Shown here: one piece after another, positions 1 through 12,045 of the stretch
Layout: each line of letters opens with the position of its first letter
How positions within the stretch are numbered: position 1 is the stretch's first letter
From: Azolla caroliniana
Taxonomy: Eukaryota; Polypodiophyta
DNA length: 64,000 nucleotides
Direction of reading: 5' to 3'
Assembly: GCA_043228905.1 (NCBI GenBank)
Contig: JBHGNT010000017.1
Span: 3,162,001 to 3,226,000 of the forward strand
The notes under the pieces: model-generated
What the model saw: the letters and a program-made list of their open reading frames with translations, nothing else
Told to the model about the DNA's origin: nothing
The model's database searches: none
Translations under genes and position numbers: made by a program

Positions 1-301
1 GGCCGATCAGGAAAGTGATCCTCCGGGTAAGAACAGAAACCGTGAAAACACCACCAAGCCTTGGGTACTCCTCTTCTATCATTTTGATGGGGCCACTTAA
101 GAATTTCCGGATGCCACCTATGAGGGGCAGGGCACGGATATAGGGAGGATGCTTCTTGCCGGATCGAGACCCGAAGAAGAGAGTGGACAGGATCTTCGCG
201 AGCAGCAAGGTTGAGACAGCAAGTAGGCCGAGGCGAGTCAGCGGGCTCAGGTTCCCAAGGATCGACGGGAGATAGGATTTGAGCAAAGGTCGAGGATCCA
301 T
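1..301 (-). CDS. CYP51: Obtusifoliol/sterol 14-alpha-demethylase, first exon (partial)
   Basis: This is the N-terminal part of a CYP51G-type cytochrome P450, which removes the 14-alpha methyl group from obtusifoliol in plant sterol synthesis at the ER. The minus-strand frame opens with ATG at 301 (MDPRPLLKSY) and stays open to the window edge, about 100 codons. Visible features are a hydrophobic membrane anchor at roughly residues 18-45, followed by the family signature segments FLSGPIKMIEEEYPRLG, VFTVSV and ITFLIG. These match the start of plant CYP51 proteins in order and spacing. The catalytic I-helix and heme-binding regions lie beyond the left edge. The start was chosen because it is the only ATG before the membrane anchor, and the upstream sequence has stops. 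A dead CYP51 copy lies about 5 kb away on the opposite strand. Confidence 0.9.
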   Translation of the reverse strand, partial: MDPRPLLKSYLPSILGNLSPLTRLGLLAVSTLLLAKILSTLFFGSRSGKKHPPYIRALPLIGGIRKFLSGPIKMIEEEYPRLGGVFTVSVLTRRITFLIG

Positions 302-787
302 GGCTGCAAAGAAACAGAGGAGAGATCTGATCTGTCTGCGTGATTGGATAAAATTTTTGAAGGAAATCCCCACCTAGAAAGAGGGCTTCCTTTTTGAAAC
401 CCTAAATTCCTTCACAGATCTGCAAGCCCGCTATGGATTTATAGGGTTTGAAGCCCTGGACTGCATCACAGATCTGCATGCCTTCCCTCTTTCTCTCTTT
501 TCTGGGGTTTTTTTTTTGGGTTTTTGTTACTCCTCTGTTTGTCTGTCTGTTTTTTTTTGTCGTTTGGGCTTTTAGGCAGTCACTTTTCAGACGTGCTAAT
601 TATATATGTATATATGTATGTATAAGGAAGGGATAGAAATTAGGTGCTCCATGGAACATGCCAACTCAAAGTGCAGATCTACACTTAAAGACCACAAATC
701 ATAAGCTGTCCTGGCCTTCCATACTACAGATACATACTTTCAAAAGAACAGAGAAGACCTACATCTAAATCGCCTTGTCTCGTGAGT

Positions 788-850
788 ACATACATACATA
801 CTCATACATGCATGCATGCATGCATACATACATGGATACATACATACACG
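788..850. repeat. Imperfect CATA/CATG microsatellite
   Basis: Runs of the tetranucleotide CATA, changing to CATG in the middle and back to CATA. It is in the CYP51 upstream region and has no coding meaning. Confidence 0.85.
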
Positions 851-2240
851 TGGTCGCAAGGTCATTTGTTAGGTCCACTAGACTCCCGAATCACCCCCCT
901 TGCATATTATCATTCATTCACGTATTCCATCCGTGTTAGTCTCGTGAGAAGAATGACTCGGTTCCTGTAAACTGCACTCGCTCGGTACACAAGCATCGGA
1001 GATTGATTGATACAAGAAACTTGCTTGGCACTCACTCGAGCCCTCGAGAAAACCTTATGAAAGAAGGCTTATTGCAAAAGGAGGGCATCACATGAAGCTA
1101 AATATGTAAATAAAAAATATATAAAAGACACATAAAAAGGAATGACTCGCGTGATGCCAATCTTTGGAACTAATTTAATGAGACTAACCTTTCAAGCTTG
1201 AGGCATACAAACATAATCCCAACGATGTTGAAACATAAAAGTTAGAGATCCCTTTAAAATGTTGGAATGTCTCTTAAAAACTTCATTTGTTAGATCGCCC
1301 CAACCATGGCTCGTACTCCTAGGAAAGATGCCTTAAAGACCATGTCCAACTCATTCTCTATGAAATCTGAATTCACTTCAAGACTAAACGGGGTCCTCCA
1401 CAATACATCCAGCCACATTATAAAAGTCACGTCGTGCTCTAATCACCTCATCCATGATAAACAATCGCGGGCCAAACAAATCACATATTGCGATTATTGA
1501 AGCCAAATTCCCTCTGAACTCATCCCCTTGTTTCATATGAACAACAGCAAACCTACCCTACATAGGATGTGGTGGTTGAAAAAGACAATGAGATGACATT
1601 TATTATTTATAGGCTCACCCTCTAAGTTGTCACATCTTTAACATGACGATATCTTTGACATTGCAAATGAGAAATAATGGTTTGCAATTGACTCTAGATA
1701 TCCAAAAGTCCTCCTCTAATGGTGCATGTATTAATAATGCATTACACCTTCTGAAGAACTTGTAAGAATGGTTAAAGAAAACTCTCTTGTTGTTGGGCAT
1801 TAATTAACAACCCATATATAATGACAAATGATCTTTAATGTTTCTTAAAGTTGTATCACATGCCTATACTCCCTTGCTATCCACTTGTTGCAAAAAGTTC
1901 AACAAAAATTTCTTCATGAGAGAATCAAAGTCAAGTTGAAGCACAAGAGAATAGGTAAACCATTATGGGGGCTTGCCAAGTAAGGATCTATACACGTCAA
2001 TTGAATGATTGCAAACCTCCAAACAAATTGGGAAGTAGTTTGAAGAGCCCACGTCTCGTAGGAATATCATAGGAAGTGATGCTAGTAAAATGGGCTCATC
2101 ATGCATCACATACATTCTATCTACCTTAGCCTTGAAGTTCTGTCAAATCATAGATGGAATGAACATGCTATCCGCTGCTTAGAGACTGGAAAGGGGGCAT
2201 ATTATGCATTTGAGAACACACACAATCATGGAGAATTTAG

Positions 2241-2370
2241 GTGTTGGGTGCCCAAGAAATACTTTTTCAACCATTTGATGACACCAATGCTTCTTTATGG
2301 GGTGGAAATATGGGTGGTATCATCCCTAAGTCATAAAATTGAGAACCTAAGTTTGATCCTTCACATGGGC
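2241..2370 (+). pseudogene. Possible non-LTR retrotransposon RT fragment
   Basis: A short open stretch reads FNHLMTPMLLYGVEIW, which resembles the 'thumb-side' segment LLYGxExWG found after the polymerase domain of LINE-type reverse transcriptases. The similarity is limited to about 20-30 residues and the neighbourhood is decayed, so this is a weak call based on motif recognition only. A second, unrelated or distantly related LINE-type fragment is at 35.9 kb. Confidence 0.3.
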
Positions 2371-3327
2371 ATCATCTCATAGATCACAATTTTTCTTCGG
2401 TGAACTCCTAGAGCCTCTCATTCCCTTAACCTCTCTCATTTCTTACCTAATCTCTCCAAGCTTATCTAATATGTGTGACATCTTCGTGAGCTTGAGGGAT
2501 GCATGACTTGGTCAATAACATATTTTGTGATACTTGATGTTTTCTTTGTATTCTTGATTAAATAGTCATTAAATGTTAAGTCTTAAGAATATAACCATAC
2601 TAAATTATTTAGTTTAAGGTTAAGGTTAGAAGTTATTAAGAGAGTTTTCTAATGGATATTAAGTAGTTTAAGTGCATTTGATTGTGGATTGGTACCCACT
2701 TTTCACATGAATCACTTGCAAAAGGGTGATGTCTACTAGATTCTCAACAACGATCTAACATGGAGGAAACCCATAACTTGTTGCAAGACAATGGGATTGA
2801 TCCAATTTACGAACCTCTCACCAATTTAGGAATTTGTCTTTGATTTAGATAAAAAGCTAGGTTTGATTTAAGAACCTAACTCTAATTTACATAAATATTT
2901 AGGAGCCTAGGTTAGATTTACTAAGGACTTGACATAGACATTAAGTCAAACTTAGATTTTGAATAAGAAAAAGAAGAAAACATGACGAGAACAATCAAAT
3001 TATTCAATTTTATCTTACACCTTTTTCTCGGATGAAAGTTGTAGTGCATTTGTTTAGGAAGTGATCAATTTGTTGCAAGTGTCAAAGTAACTTGAAGTTT
3101 TGCCTCGGGATAGGACTCTAGGTCTACATCAACAACTCACGCAACATTTCCTTGCAATATTCAATGGAAGTATTTGATGAAGAGCCTCCTCATGTTTCAA
3201 ACTATTATAAGACAACATCTAAGAAGCACTTCATTCACTAATAGGTAACTTTATTAACCATCAAAACTTGACCATAGATGGTTCCTTACATTATCAAGCT
3301 TGAACTCGAAGAATATAGAGTAAGATT

Positions 3328-3835
3328 AGAGTTTGTGTATTGTTTAGCATATACATGCATGTCTCAAAAGTGGTTAACACTCACTCTATTCACATCTCAC
3401 CAACAAAAACGTAGACGAGTTAGGATGTATTGTTTACAACTTTAAGTTGTTTTTCTTCTAAGCACAAAATGATCACATTGTCCAAGCCTAATCAATGATG
3501 GTGCATGAATACCTCGCAAGAGAAGAATCAATGACCAAGATTATCGATAAAGTTCAACGAGATCTTGAAGAAGCAAGGCAACCCTTCGAAATAAACTCAC
3601 ACTCAATCGACCAACAAACTTCTAGTGAATCAATAAGATAATGACAAAAATAGTCACAACACCCAATATATGCATCTAGTAAGAGTATAACTTTGAGCTT
3701 TGGATGTGCATAGTGAGAGAATAGAAGAAGCATAAAGAAATGATCATGAAAATGTAAGAAAGTATGAGAGAGATACTCAAAGTTCATGAGCACTTTTGAG
3801 CCATGCATGTATATGCTAAACAATACACAAACTCT
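3328..3835. repeat. Inverted repeat, 45-bp arms about 420 bp apart
   Basis: The segment 3328-3372 recurs in inverted orientation at 3791-3835 with 44 of 45 positions identical by eye. The arms read LEFVYCLAYTCM in one frame in each orientation, but no known protein was recognised. It could be the relic of a foldback or MITE-like element or of an inverted local duplication. No target duplication was seen. Confidence 0.75.
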
Positions 3836-4989
3836 AATATTTTGACCGTGTTGATGAGAGAGAGCACTTTTGAACAATATTCATCAATGGCATCCAAAAG
3901 TTCATGAGTAACTCCATCAAAACGGTCAAACAAAAGCACCCTCAGCTTTGTTGGGGTTTTCACTATTGTCATTGTCAATTGAAAGTTCACTTCTATGATT
4001 AGCCTTGAGGAGTCCTCCCACTTCTTTAAGAACCCTATTTAGGTTGAAATGAGCCAACAAGAAGTTTATTAATTCAATGTATCCAAAGTTGTGTTTGATG
4101 TTGATTACTCAAGGAGGATGGAGTAGTTCTAGCATTTTAGTGAAACCATCCATGTTACCAACCTGAAGTGCTACATTGAAGACATGGTGTTAAGGATTAG
4201 GTAATTAATTAAGGAATAATTATTACCTAATTATGTGATTAAGTTAAGCGATTACGTAGCGGAAGATTAAGTGATATGTGCGTGTATGTGTGCGTGAGAG
4301 GAAGAGAGAGAGAAGTACACTTATGAACACAAAAACAAGATGGGGGATGATAAAGTATATTAAAAGGTAAATATCATCAACTATCATCAAAATACAAAAA
4401 TACCTTCAATGACGTATATATAGGTTTCATGTGCAAGGGTGCACATGTGCTAGGAGAATATAGGTACAACGTGTAAGTCCTATATTAAATGAGCATGGAG
4501 TGGTGGATCTACAATGTATCCCACTCGAGTACAAAATCGTATTTAAGGCTTTATGGTTAACACACTAACTAGATTCTATCTAGGTAACTACTAAGTTACA
4601 TGTGTTGACTAACTAACTAAACTAAGTTGAGCTTGATCTCTCAACGCATGGTTTAGACGAATTTATCTATTTCATGGCTTTATATGCATGACAAACGGTG
4701 TGGTTACTCCGCTTTGTATATGTGTACCATACATTAATTACGCCTCACAAGTCAAACTAACGCTACAAATAGACAAATTTAACACGAGGTCTAGATTGCT
4801 AAAACAAGATCCTTATTGCATTCAATAATGTACCATCTAATGGGGGGCATGGACAACTGTGTCCCATATTGAAACAATTTCATCCCATAATTCATGTTGG
4901 CATGGAATGCATCGAACTACCTAGTCCGTTGATTAGGACTTGGCTTGGGGAAAATGCTACAATGAAATAATCATTTATAGCCACTATCA

Positions 4990-6080
4990 AGACTTAGTGA
5001 TTAATCATGATAATGAGAAGATTTGGATGTGCACTTGGCATTTTATGTCTATGTACTTTTCACAATTGGCAACGAGGATGAACTCGATCTAAGGACATGA
5101 GGTAAGAGATAAATTGTTCAAGAACTCAAGTTATTCGTTTTCATGGGTCTAACAATGGCATGTTCCCATAAGTGTCATATTCCCATACATTTCCATCTCG
5201 TACCATAAGAAAAGGGATTGAGTGAAGTAGTTAACCAACACGAGCTTAACATAAGTCTCTTGTTTTTATACCTCCCCATCTCTACCCACAATAAAAAAGA
5301 CTTAAGAGCTGAGGAAGTTAACATTTTTGCTAAGATCACTTTGAATAGGAAAACTTAGGAGTAAGCATGAGGATAACATGCTTCAAGCACTTATTAATTA
5401 TAGATATAGGCAAGAAGTCAGGCTTTGGAAGATTATAAAATTATTGGGTTAGTGATAGTTGCGGATAGTATCTTTGCAAATCTTGAACTTGTTCTATTTC
5501 AAAGACAATTTTATCTCTTACTTTGATTATGTTTTATAGGAATCATGAACTTTTGCTATAACCAAAAGGTTCATAGCATGAGTGAAATGGGAAAGCACAC
5601 AATTAAGATGCTTCAAGTGAAATGGATGTGTCATATCAATGCATAATGGAGGCACTTCATCTTCACTCACCACTCATTCTACTTCTCCATTGTAATTACA
5701 AGGATTTTAGTGTAAAAACTATGCAAGGCATTACATGTGTCTACGAACAAGTGTTGATGTCACCAACATTTGCACATCAGTTACAACACATACATAAGAA
5801 TCCTGATACATATGATCCAAATAGGTTTGCCCCTGGGTGTGATGAGGATAAAGCAGCAAAAATTCTTATATGCATTCTTTGGTGGTGGATGACATGGGTG
5901 CCTCGGTTAACCCTTAAAACGCATACATTCAAATCAAGACCACTTAGAGCTAGTTGCTCTGCAATTACAAGCTGGAGTTGATCTCACTTTCCTCAAGTTG
6001 ATTGGAATGCTATGGTTGGCAGGAGAAAGGCAGAAATTATGATAGAATACAAGAAAAAGTGTTTGTCAATGCAAGAGGTC
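4990..6080 (+). pseudogene. CYP51 pseudogene
   Basis: A decayed CYP51 copy on the plus strand, recognisable in pieces that follow the family order. The pieces are: YFSQLA and HEVRDKLF (near 5040-5130); NNGMF then ISVIFPYISI (5150-5215); EDNMLQALINYRYR (5373-5415); a remnant of the I-helix start (near 5455); SEMDVSYQCIMEALHLHSP (5613-5670); FKNPDSYDPxRFA-like KNPDTYDPNRFA (5797-5833); and the C-terminal segment FPQVDWNAMV (5989-6018). The heme-binding motif at 5881-5907 reads G-G-G-stop-H-G-C-L-G, so the arginine codon has become TGA while the cysteine codon (5899-5901) survives. Several frameshifts and stops rule out function. No intron-sized gap is obvious between the pieces, which would fit a processed copy, but the intron position of the parent gene is not in the window. 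Confidence 0.85.
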
Positions 6081-8062
6081 AAGGTTCAATATTGTTTCAG
6101 TTAGGTCAGCATGGTTAAGCTGGATTTAGGGTCTAGACAGCATTTAGAATTTAATGTAAACGTTATAAAGATAAATCTAAACCATAGAACCCTGCTTTTC
6201 AACATAGCCAAACAAATTAAAATGATCCAAAGTTGACATAAACTCTCATGATTCAGAAGCATTAAAATAGTCCTAACCTAACACACATCTTGATCTAATA
6301 ATCGGACATAATCAAATCTGATCACTAATTTCATATCGGTGATGCCAATCATGATGAATATAGGGATGTACCACAGCTCAGCATCGCGTTTGTTTTGGGT
6401 ACAAGATGAGAATGACAAAAACGATTGATTTATCCAGCCTGGAGAAATGGCCTGGATTATTGTTTGTTCTAATTTGGTATCATTCATGCATGAGAATAGG
6501 CATATTTTATACCTAGAAAAACTATGGGACAATTATACAATTTGGTCAAGACTCAAAAAGGTGAACTCCCTATTTTAATTGTCTGCCTTAGGGACGTTTA
6601 GAGCAGAATATGGACAGGTGCAGAGGGGACATTGAATAATGAAATGAAGCAAATAACTGCATCACTAGTCATCAGAAGGGCTGCTTGACTAGACTAGCAT
6701 TTGCTCTCTTCTTCTAGTAACATAGCAAGATAGATATATTCATATGAGGGTTCCATTCAAGGTGACGTACAGAACCCTAAGATTGCACAATATCGGTTCA
6801 AATATATACATGACAGTTGTTCAAACATTAACTCTGTTGTTTATAATTTCAATACTTGTTTCCAAATTTGAATATCAACCCTGTACTCTCATGTTATTGA
6901 ATACAATACAAAAATACATTGATCAAGAGCAAATGACATTCTGAAGCTCTAGTAAATGTAGAGTACTCTATTTAAGAATATGCACTGTCGGTTCCATATA
7001 TGTACGCAGAAGATTTCTACAGCGCCTACTTGCAATGGGCTTGACCACTTTTGTGGCCTCTTCTGCAAGTGGTATTTTTTAACCTCCAATTTCCAACAGA
7101 GGGAACCATGGAACAAATTTCTAGACATGGAAATTTGTGATGTGTTATGCATATAATCTTCACCATATCAGTGTAACAGTCATATAATTAGCATGTTATA
7201 TCGAAAAAGGCTTCCATAGGAAATTTTAGTCTTTTCAGAGAGCATTCTTGGTGTATATTGATCTATGGAGCAATTCTACAGGCTACAGCACCTATTTGAA
7301 ATGCGCCTGCCCCTGCTCCTGGCCTCTGCTCCATCACAAATATTTCTGCCTCCATTTCCATCAGATAAATCAATGGAAAGATTTTTGATACATTACATGT
7401 GCAAGGTTCATAATAAAACTGCAACAGTCAGTGTATGATAGGTATGTTGCAAAGGACATTGACCTGAATCACTTTGTTCTCTTTGACTAAACTTGGATGC
7501 AATTATATTAGGGTGCCATACTATTGACAGATTTGCACCTTGGATTACTGTGTTCCATCGATGGTATGAGAATCCAAATGACAACACAAAACAAAGAGAA
7601 TATACACATGCACTGACCATTCATGACTGTCGAACTTCACCTGCTTAAGAATGCCCATCTCAATAAGTTTGGAATTCCAACCTTAGGAGCAGAAGATGGC
7701 AGAAATGTGAACAAACTCCATGACAGGTTTTGCAAAACGATCACAGCCAGTTTGGGGCCCTGGCCAGAGACATGAAAACACAACACATAATTGAATAGAT
7801 GCATCTCTCACAACGAGTCATGGGAGCTGTTTGGTCTTGTCAAGTGATTCAAAGATATAGCCTGATCAGGAAAAAGAAGATGGTAGAAGAGATGCCAAGC
7901 TTATTCAACCAATGAACTTCCTAGAACCTTTCTGAAACAGGCTGCAAAAAGTACCCCTTTAATAACATCATGAGTAATAAAACTTCACGAGGATATCACA
8001 AATTTAATAACTTCCACCTGCAATGACATTAACATACTTAGATGCCCCACCAGTCACAAATA
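6081..8062. other. Intergenic DNA and 3' flank of the ASI1-like gene
   Basis: No gene recognised. The part next to 8063 is probably the 3' UTR of the minus-strand gene. Two diverged direct copies of a roughly 250-280 bp segment lie at about 6950-7195 and 7225-7450. They share blocks around TCTACAG-GCACCTA, CCTCCAATTTCCA and CAACAGTCA. Confidence 0.5.
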
Positions 8063-11000
8063 TTAACTCTTTTTGCTTCTCATCAAAATTTCCATTTCCT
8101 TTCGCTGCTTCTGAAACAAATTCTGAAAACTGTTAGAGCTGCACTGTCCTATAAGCCTTGGGATAAATGTAGAGTAGATTAAAATCTGGAAACGATCATA
8201 GCACCTTGAACAATTCATTTGTACATGTCTGCCTGATTTCTTCAAGTTGTCTCCACTCCATTGCCATTTCATACTCTATTGTGTTTGGTTGAGAGCAGTG
8301 AGAAGTAGACATTGCGTTTTTCTGAAAAATTCAATACAAAGCCAAATTACAACTTCAGTACGTATTTTTGGTATCAAATCTATCCTGCTCTTGATTACAG
8401 ATAGATGTACAGTTTCTTAAATGACAGGATAATTAATCATATTCCAAAGAAAGGGCAACCAGATGATCAAATTTGTTATCTTATAAAGTCTTAAAAAATG
8501 ACTCGTATAATGCTAGCAGACAGATGTATGCGTTCTTGAATGACACGATAATTAATAATGAGTCACAAAAGGAAGGGATTTACATAATCTTCACTTTGAT
8601 GATTTTTGTTCAACCTTAACTTATCCAACGCTAGATGACCAAGAAACGCCGAAAAATTCACAGGATCCTCAACTTTACTAGCAATAATTGTCCTGTTCAC
8701 GAACACCAATACAAAATCTCATCCACATAATAAAATACACAAATAAGTTTAGAAATGCAGACGACATGACATACCTCCTATGATATGTCATCACGAGACA
8801 TTTTTGTTCCATTTCGTCTAAAGCAGCATCTGCGAATGATCTGCTTTCAAATATTGCCAATGCTTTGCCTACAGGTTCCGAATAATATTGTTATCCACAT
8901 TACTCTAATAAATTGAGCAACTGTCAAAATCTGAAAGAAAAACTATGTGATAATATTACCATACGGAAAATCCTTTTCATGAGGTAGAACCTTGGCATCT
9001 GAAATACCTTGGAAAATACTTTTTAACATCTCCTGTGAGAACAAAAGTATTAAAAACCGATCATCGTTAAGAACCTAAATATATATGATTTTTTAATGAC
9101 AGGCGCAAATCCTAACGATGGTAAATAAACAAACTAATCAGCAAAGAAAGTGACACAATGCATCGACTTGTTAAACAACATCCAGCACACCCAGATTCTA
9201 AATTATAAACAGAATCTGCATCAAATTCTGGTGTCACCAAAAAGGTGAAGGACTTTCTTACATATAAATGAGCATGAATACTCATTAAACCACAGCATAT
9301 ACTGTCAGAAATAATATACACATGGTTAATTTTCCCAACTTAGAGTATTGTCCAGTATAACAACAAAATGAAACTATTTCTATGATAACTCAATTTGAAC
9401 TATCGTGAACACCAACCCTTGAGCTATTTCATATTTCACACTATGTTGCCATAAGACCAGAATGGTTTAGAGTTAGAAGTAAGTGCATTTGAATGAATGA
9501 ATGGGTGCTGGTTTTAAGTGTCTCATTATGAATACATTAGTTTTCCATTTGTGTTATTATTACCTCAACATCTGCCGAAGTTACTAGAGGGTCAAGGTTT
9601 TCAAGAAGCAGTACTTTTTCAAGTTTGATATTTTGCTCCAATTTCTCCTCCCAAGTCTGCAAAAAGAGTCTCTCATTACTAAAAACTCCTAGGACTAGAC
9701 ATTAAAAAGAGTAAAATTTTCCCACACTTACCAGATCCTTCAGTATTGTTCTCTTCTCCTGTAATCAATGAGCTTCATGTAAGAGACTATTCCAAATTTA
9801 GAATGATAAAAATATAGCAGACCTGAAATATCGAATTATGAAAAAAATCTGCTTCTTTGAACATAATGTTGGTGATGTTAATGTTATTATGAACATTGGC
9901 AATCTTGATTAAAAAAGGAAGTAAATCTCACAAACGTCTTAGCCACGTCATTCGTTTGAGACTTCTTCTCAATCTCAAAACATGTGCTTATCTTTAACTT
10001 CATTTCCTTGTTCTGCATCTCCTTGTACACGTTCACTGAATTGTCATCCTTACTTGGTTCTGGCAATAGTGAAACTTTCTTAGTTTTTTTGAACTCACCA
10101 CACTTCGCTGGAGCCTCAGTAGGAGTAGAAGGTATCTTAACACTCTTATTTGCGTATAGCTGCTCTTCATCAGAAACCTCTGAATCTCGTACCTTCTTTA
10201 AACGAGAGGCCTGTTTAGGAATAACATTATTTTTGCTCTTCTTTAGTGATTTCGGTGCATCATTTGATTCATTCTTCACGTTTGTGATCACTGGCATTGT
10301 ATCACCATCCTTAATTGGTTCTGGCAACAATAAAATCATCTCATTTTTCTGGATGCCATCAACATCAGCCGATGCCTCAATAGCAGTAGAAGATATAGTT
10401 AGCTTCTTAAAACAACTCTGGTGATGCTTTGCATTTGGATGTGCTTCATCAGACCTTTCTGAGTTTCTTGGTCTTTTTAAGTGTGAGATGTGTTTGGCAA
10501 TAGCATCATGTTCATTCTTCTCTATGGCCTTTGGTGCTCCATTTGATGCATTCACATTTGTGATCCATTCCTCCTTATTATAAACAACTGCACCACAGAA
10601 TTTGTATACACGCAATTTAGGATGCAGCAAAGAAGAGCAGCTTAATCATGTTATTATTTAGACCTCACCATGGCAGCCAAGCTTATCAACTACTTCATCT
10701 ATTGGCCTGAATTGATTTAGATCCACATCATATATTTGTGAAAAGAAAAAATCTGCATTCTTAATGTCAGACTCTGAGGGTTGTCTGTTTCGTATGTCTT
10801 TGCTAGAACATACGACGGTGCATTTACCACAAATGACCTCCTGAAACAAACCAAGAAAATGGATGTGAACTGAAACTTGATCAAACAGAAACTTCTCAAA
10901 TTTAGCCCTACGAAACAAATTCTATGTGAAGACATACGGATATCAATCAAGGAATGCATCAAAAATGCAACATCCAGCCCAAACAATTTGATACATAACC

Positions 11001-11782
11001 AATTCATTCTCCTTAGAAATGTCTTTCCTATGACAAAAACCGTTTTAAACTTACTGATTCGATCTCATTAGAAAATCCTAAATTGTCCTGGGCATACATA
11101 AGAATTCATTACTGTTAGAAAAGCACTTCAACAAGAAAGAAAAAGCTTCATGCAGATGCCAAAAAAAAATTGAACACCTTGAACTTACGAATTTATTGTC
11201 TTTAATAATGTTGCTTTTTTGCCAAATGCAAGCTAAGCTTCCATAGACAGCAGAAAAAAAAGACTGATTGGAATCTTTCAGGTTAGCAATTCATTCAACT
11301 GGGAATAGCCTTTTCCATTGCCAACAGCAAGAAAATTTTACGGTAGATGTACAGAAATCATTGAAGCATTGAGCTTACAAAATCATTCTCATTACTTAAG
11401 TCTTTACGCTGCCAAATGCAAGAAAAACTTTCAACTTTGTACTTACCACTTCATTCTCATTCGTAACTCCTTTTCCTTTGCCAAAAGCAAGAAAAACCTC
11501 ACGTGGGTCAGCACCAGGTTCCGTTGGCAACTCATTGCTCTTGAAAAACCAATGGATCAGAGCTTGCTTTACACCAATTGATTCTTCCTGCCATAGCTTA
11601 ATAATCTTGCCAATGTATGGATCCCCAGAGTCATTGGAAACCTTCACATTATCATAGAGCATATACTCCACACCTTCTTTGCTGAAGAAAGAAGAATAGA
11701 AGGTCATGTCTTTGTCAGAACCTTGCTTTACGGGGGAGCCCCATCGGATACCCGCCTCATCTTCATCGTTCAATATGGGCAT
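8063..11782 (-). CDS. ASI1/IBM2-like protein with BAH domain and RRM
   Basis: Likely a nuclear RNA-binding chromatin reader of the ANTI-SILENCING 1 (IBM2/SG1) family. In Arabidopsis that protein promotes full-length transcription of genes with heterochromatic introns. Coding exons by eye: 11447-11782, 10669-10840, 9932-10587, 9732-9758, 9564-9656, 8960-9032, 8776-8868, 8584-8677, 8205-8321, 8063-8122. Junctions are GT-AG and phases close, giving about 573 aa, shorter than Arabidopsis ASI1. The BAH domain spans residues 15-185 or so (GVEYMLYDNVKV, PYIGKIIKLWQ, WFFKSNELP, CGKCTVVCSSKDIRNRQPS). A lysine-rich linker (about 175-385) contains two diverged 90-residue repeats. An RRM-like domain lies at about 400-490 (EKVLLLENLDPLVTS ... 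GKALAIFESRSFADAA). The tail TSHCSQPNTIEYEMAMEW is typical of the family. The start ATG at 11782 follows a 5' UTR intron. A BAH-RRM paralogue other than ASI1 itself is possible. Confidence 0.85.
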
Positions 11783-12045
11783 GGTGTCATCAATAAAGAA
11801 GCTCGTCTGTAAGCACACAAATGCAGACAAAGAGTGATCTTGGTATTAATGAAAACAAAAAATCAAAAGGGTGGGGAGAGAAAGAAATCCATGGAAGAAA
11901 AACAGATATAAGTAAAAGAACTGATTGAAGGAGAAGGAGAAGGCAAATGGAAGCCCTTACTGTGTGGTTTCGCTGCACAAGCTTCTCTCTCTCTTTCTCT
12001 CTCTCCTCTCTCTCTCTCTCTCTTTCACAGACACATGCTCAGCAT
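11783..12045 (-). promoter_or_regulatory. 5' leader with UTR intron and CT/GA tract of the ASI1-like gene
   Basis: On the minus strand a splice acceptor (TTACAG) at about 11808 and a donor (CA|GTAAGG) near 11960 frame a 5' UTR intron just upstream of the start codon. Beyond it, 11981-12027 is a GA-rich tract (CT on the plus strand), a common feature of plant promoters and leaders. Exact transcription start not determined. Confidence 0.5.

Larger units (their letters stand above)
302..4985. other. Intergenic DNA with decayed repeats, no intact gene
   Basis: AT-rich DNA without a convincing gene. The first 150 bp or so are the CYP51 leader and promoter region. A (CATA)n-like tract lies at 788-850. 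A possible LINE fragment (2241-2370) and a 45-bp inverted repeat (3328-3835) are listed separately. All other open frames here are short and show no family similarity that I can recognise. Confidence 0.6.

Noticed and set aside
788-850. CATA repeat considered as a CRISPR-like array
   Set aside because: Continuous tetranucleotide repeat without spacers in plant DNA; a microsatellite.
9984-10424. Open frame of 146 codons on the plus strand
   Set aside because: It is antisense to the large linker exon of the ASI1-like gene, whose coding is supported by flanking exons and phases.
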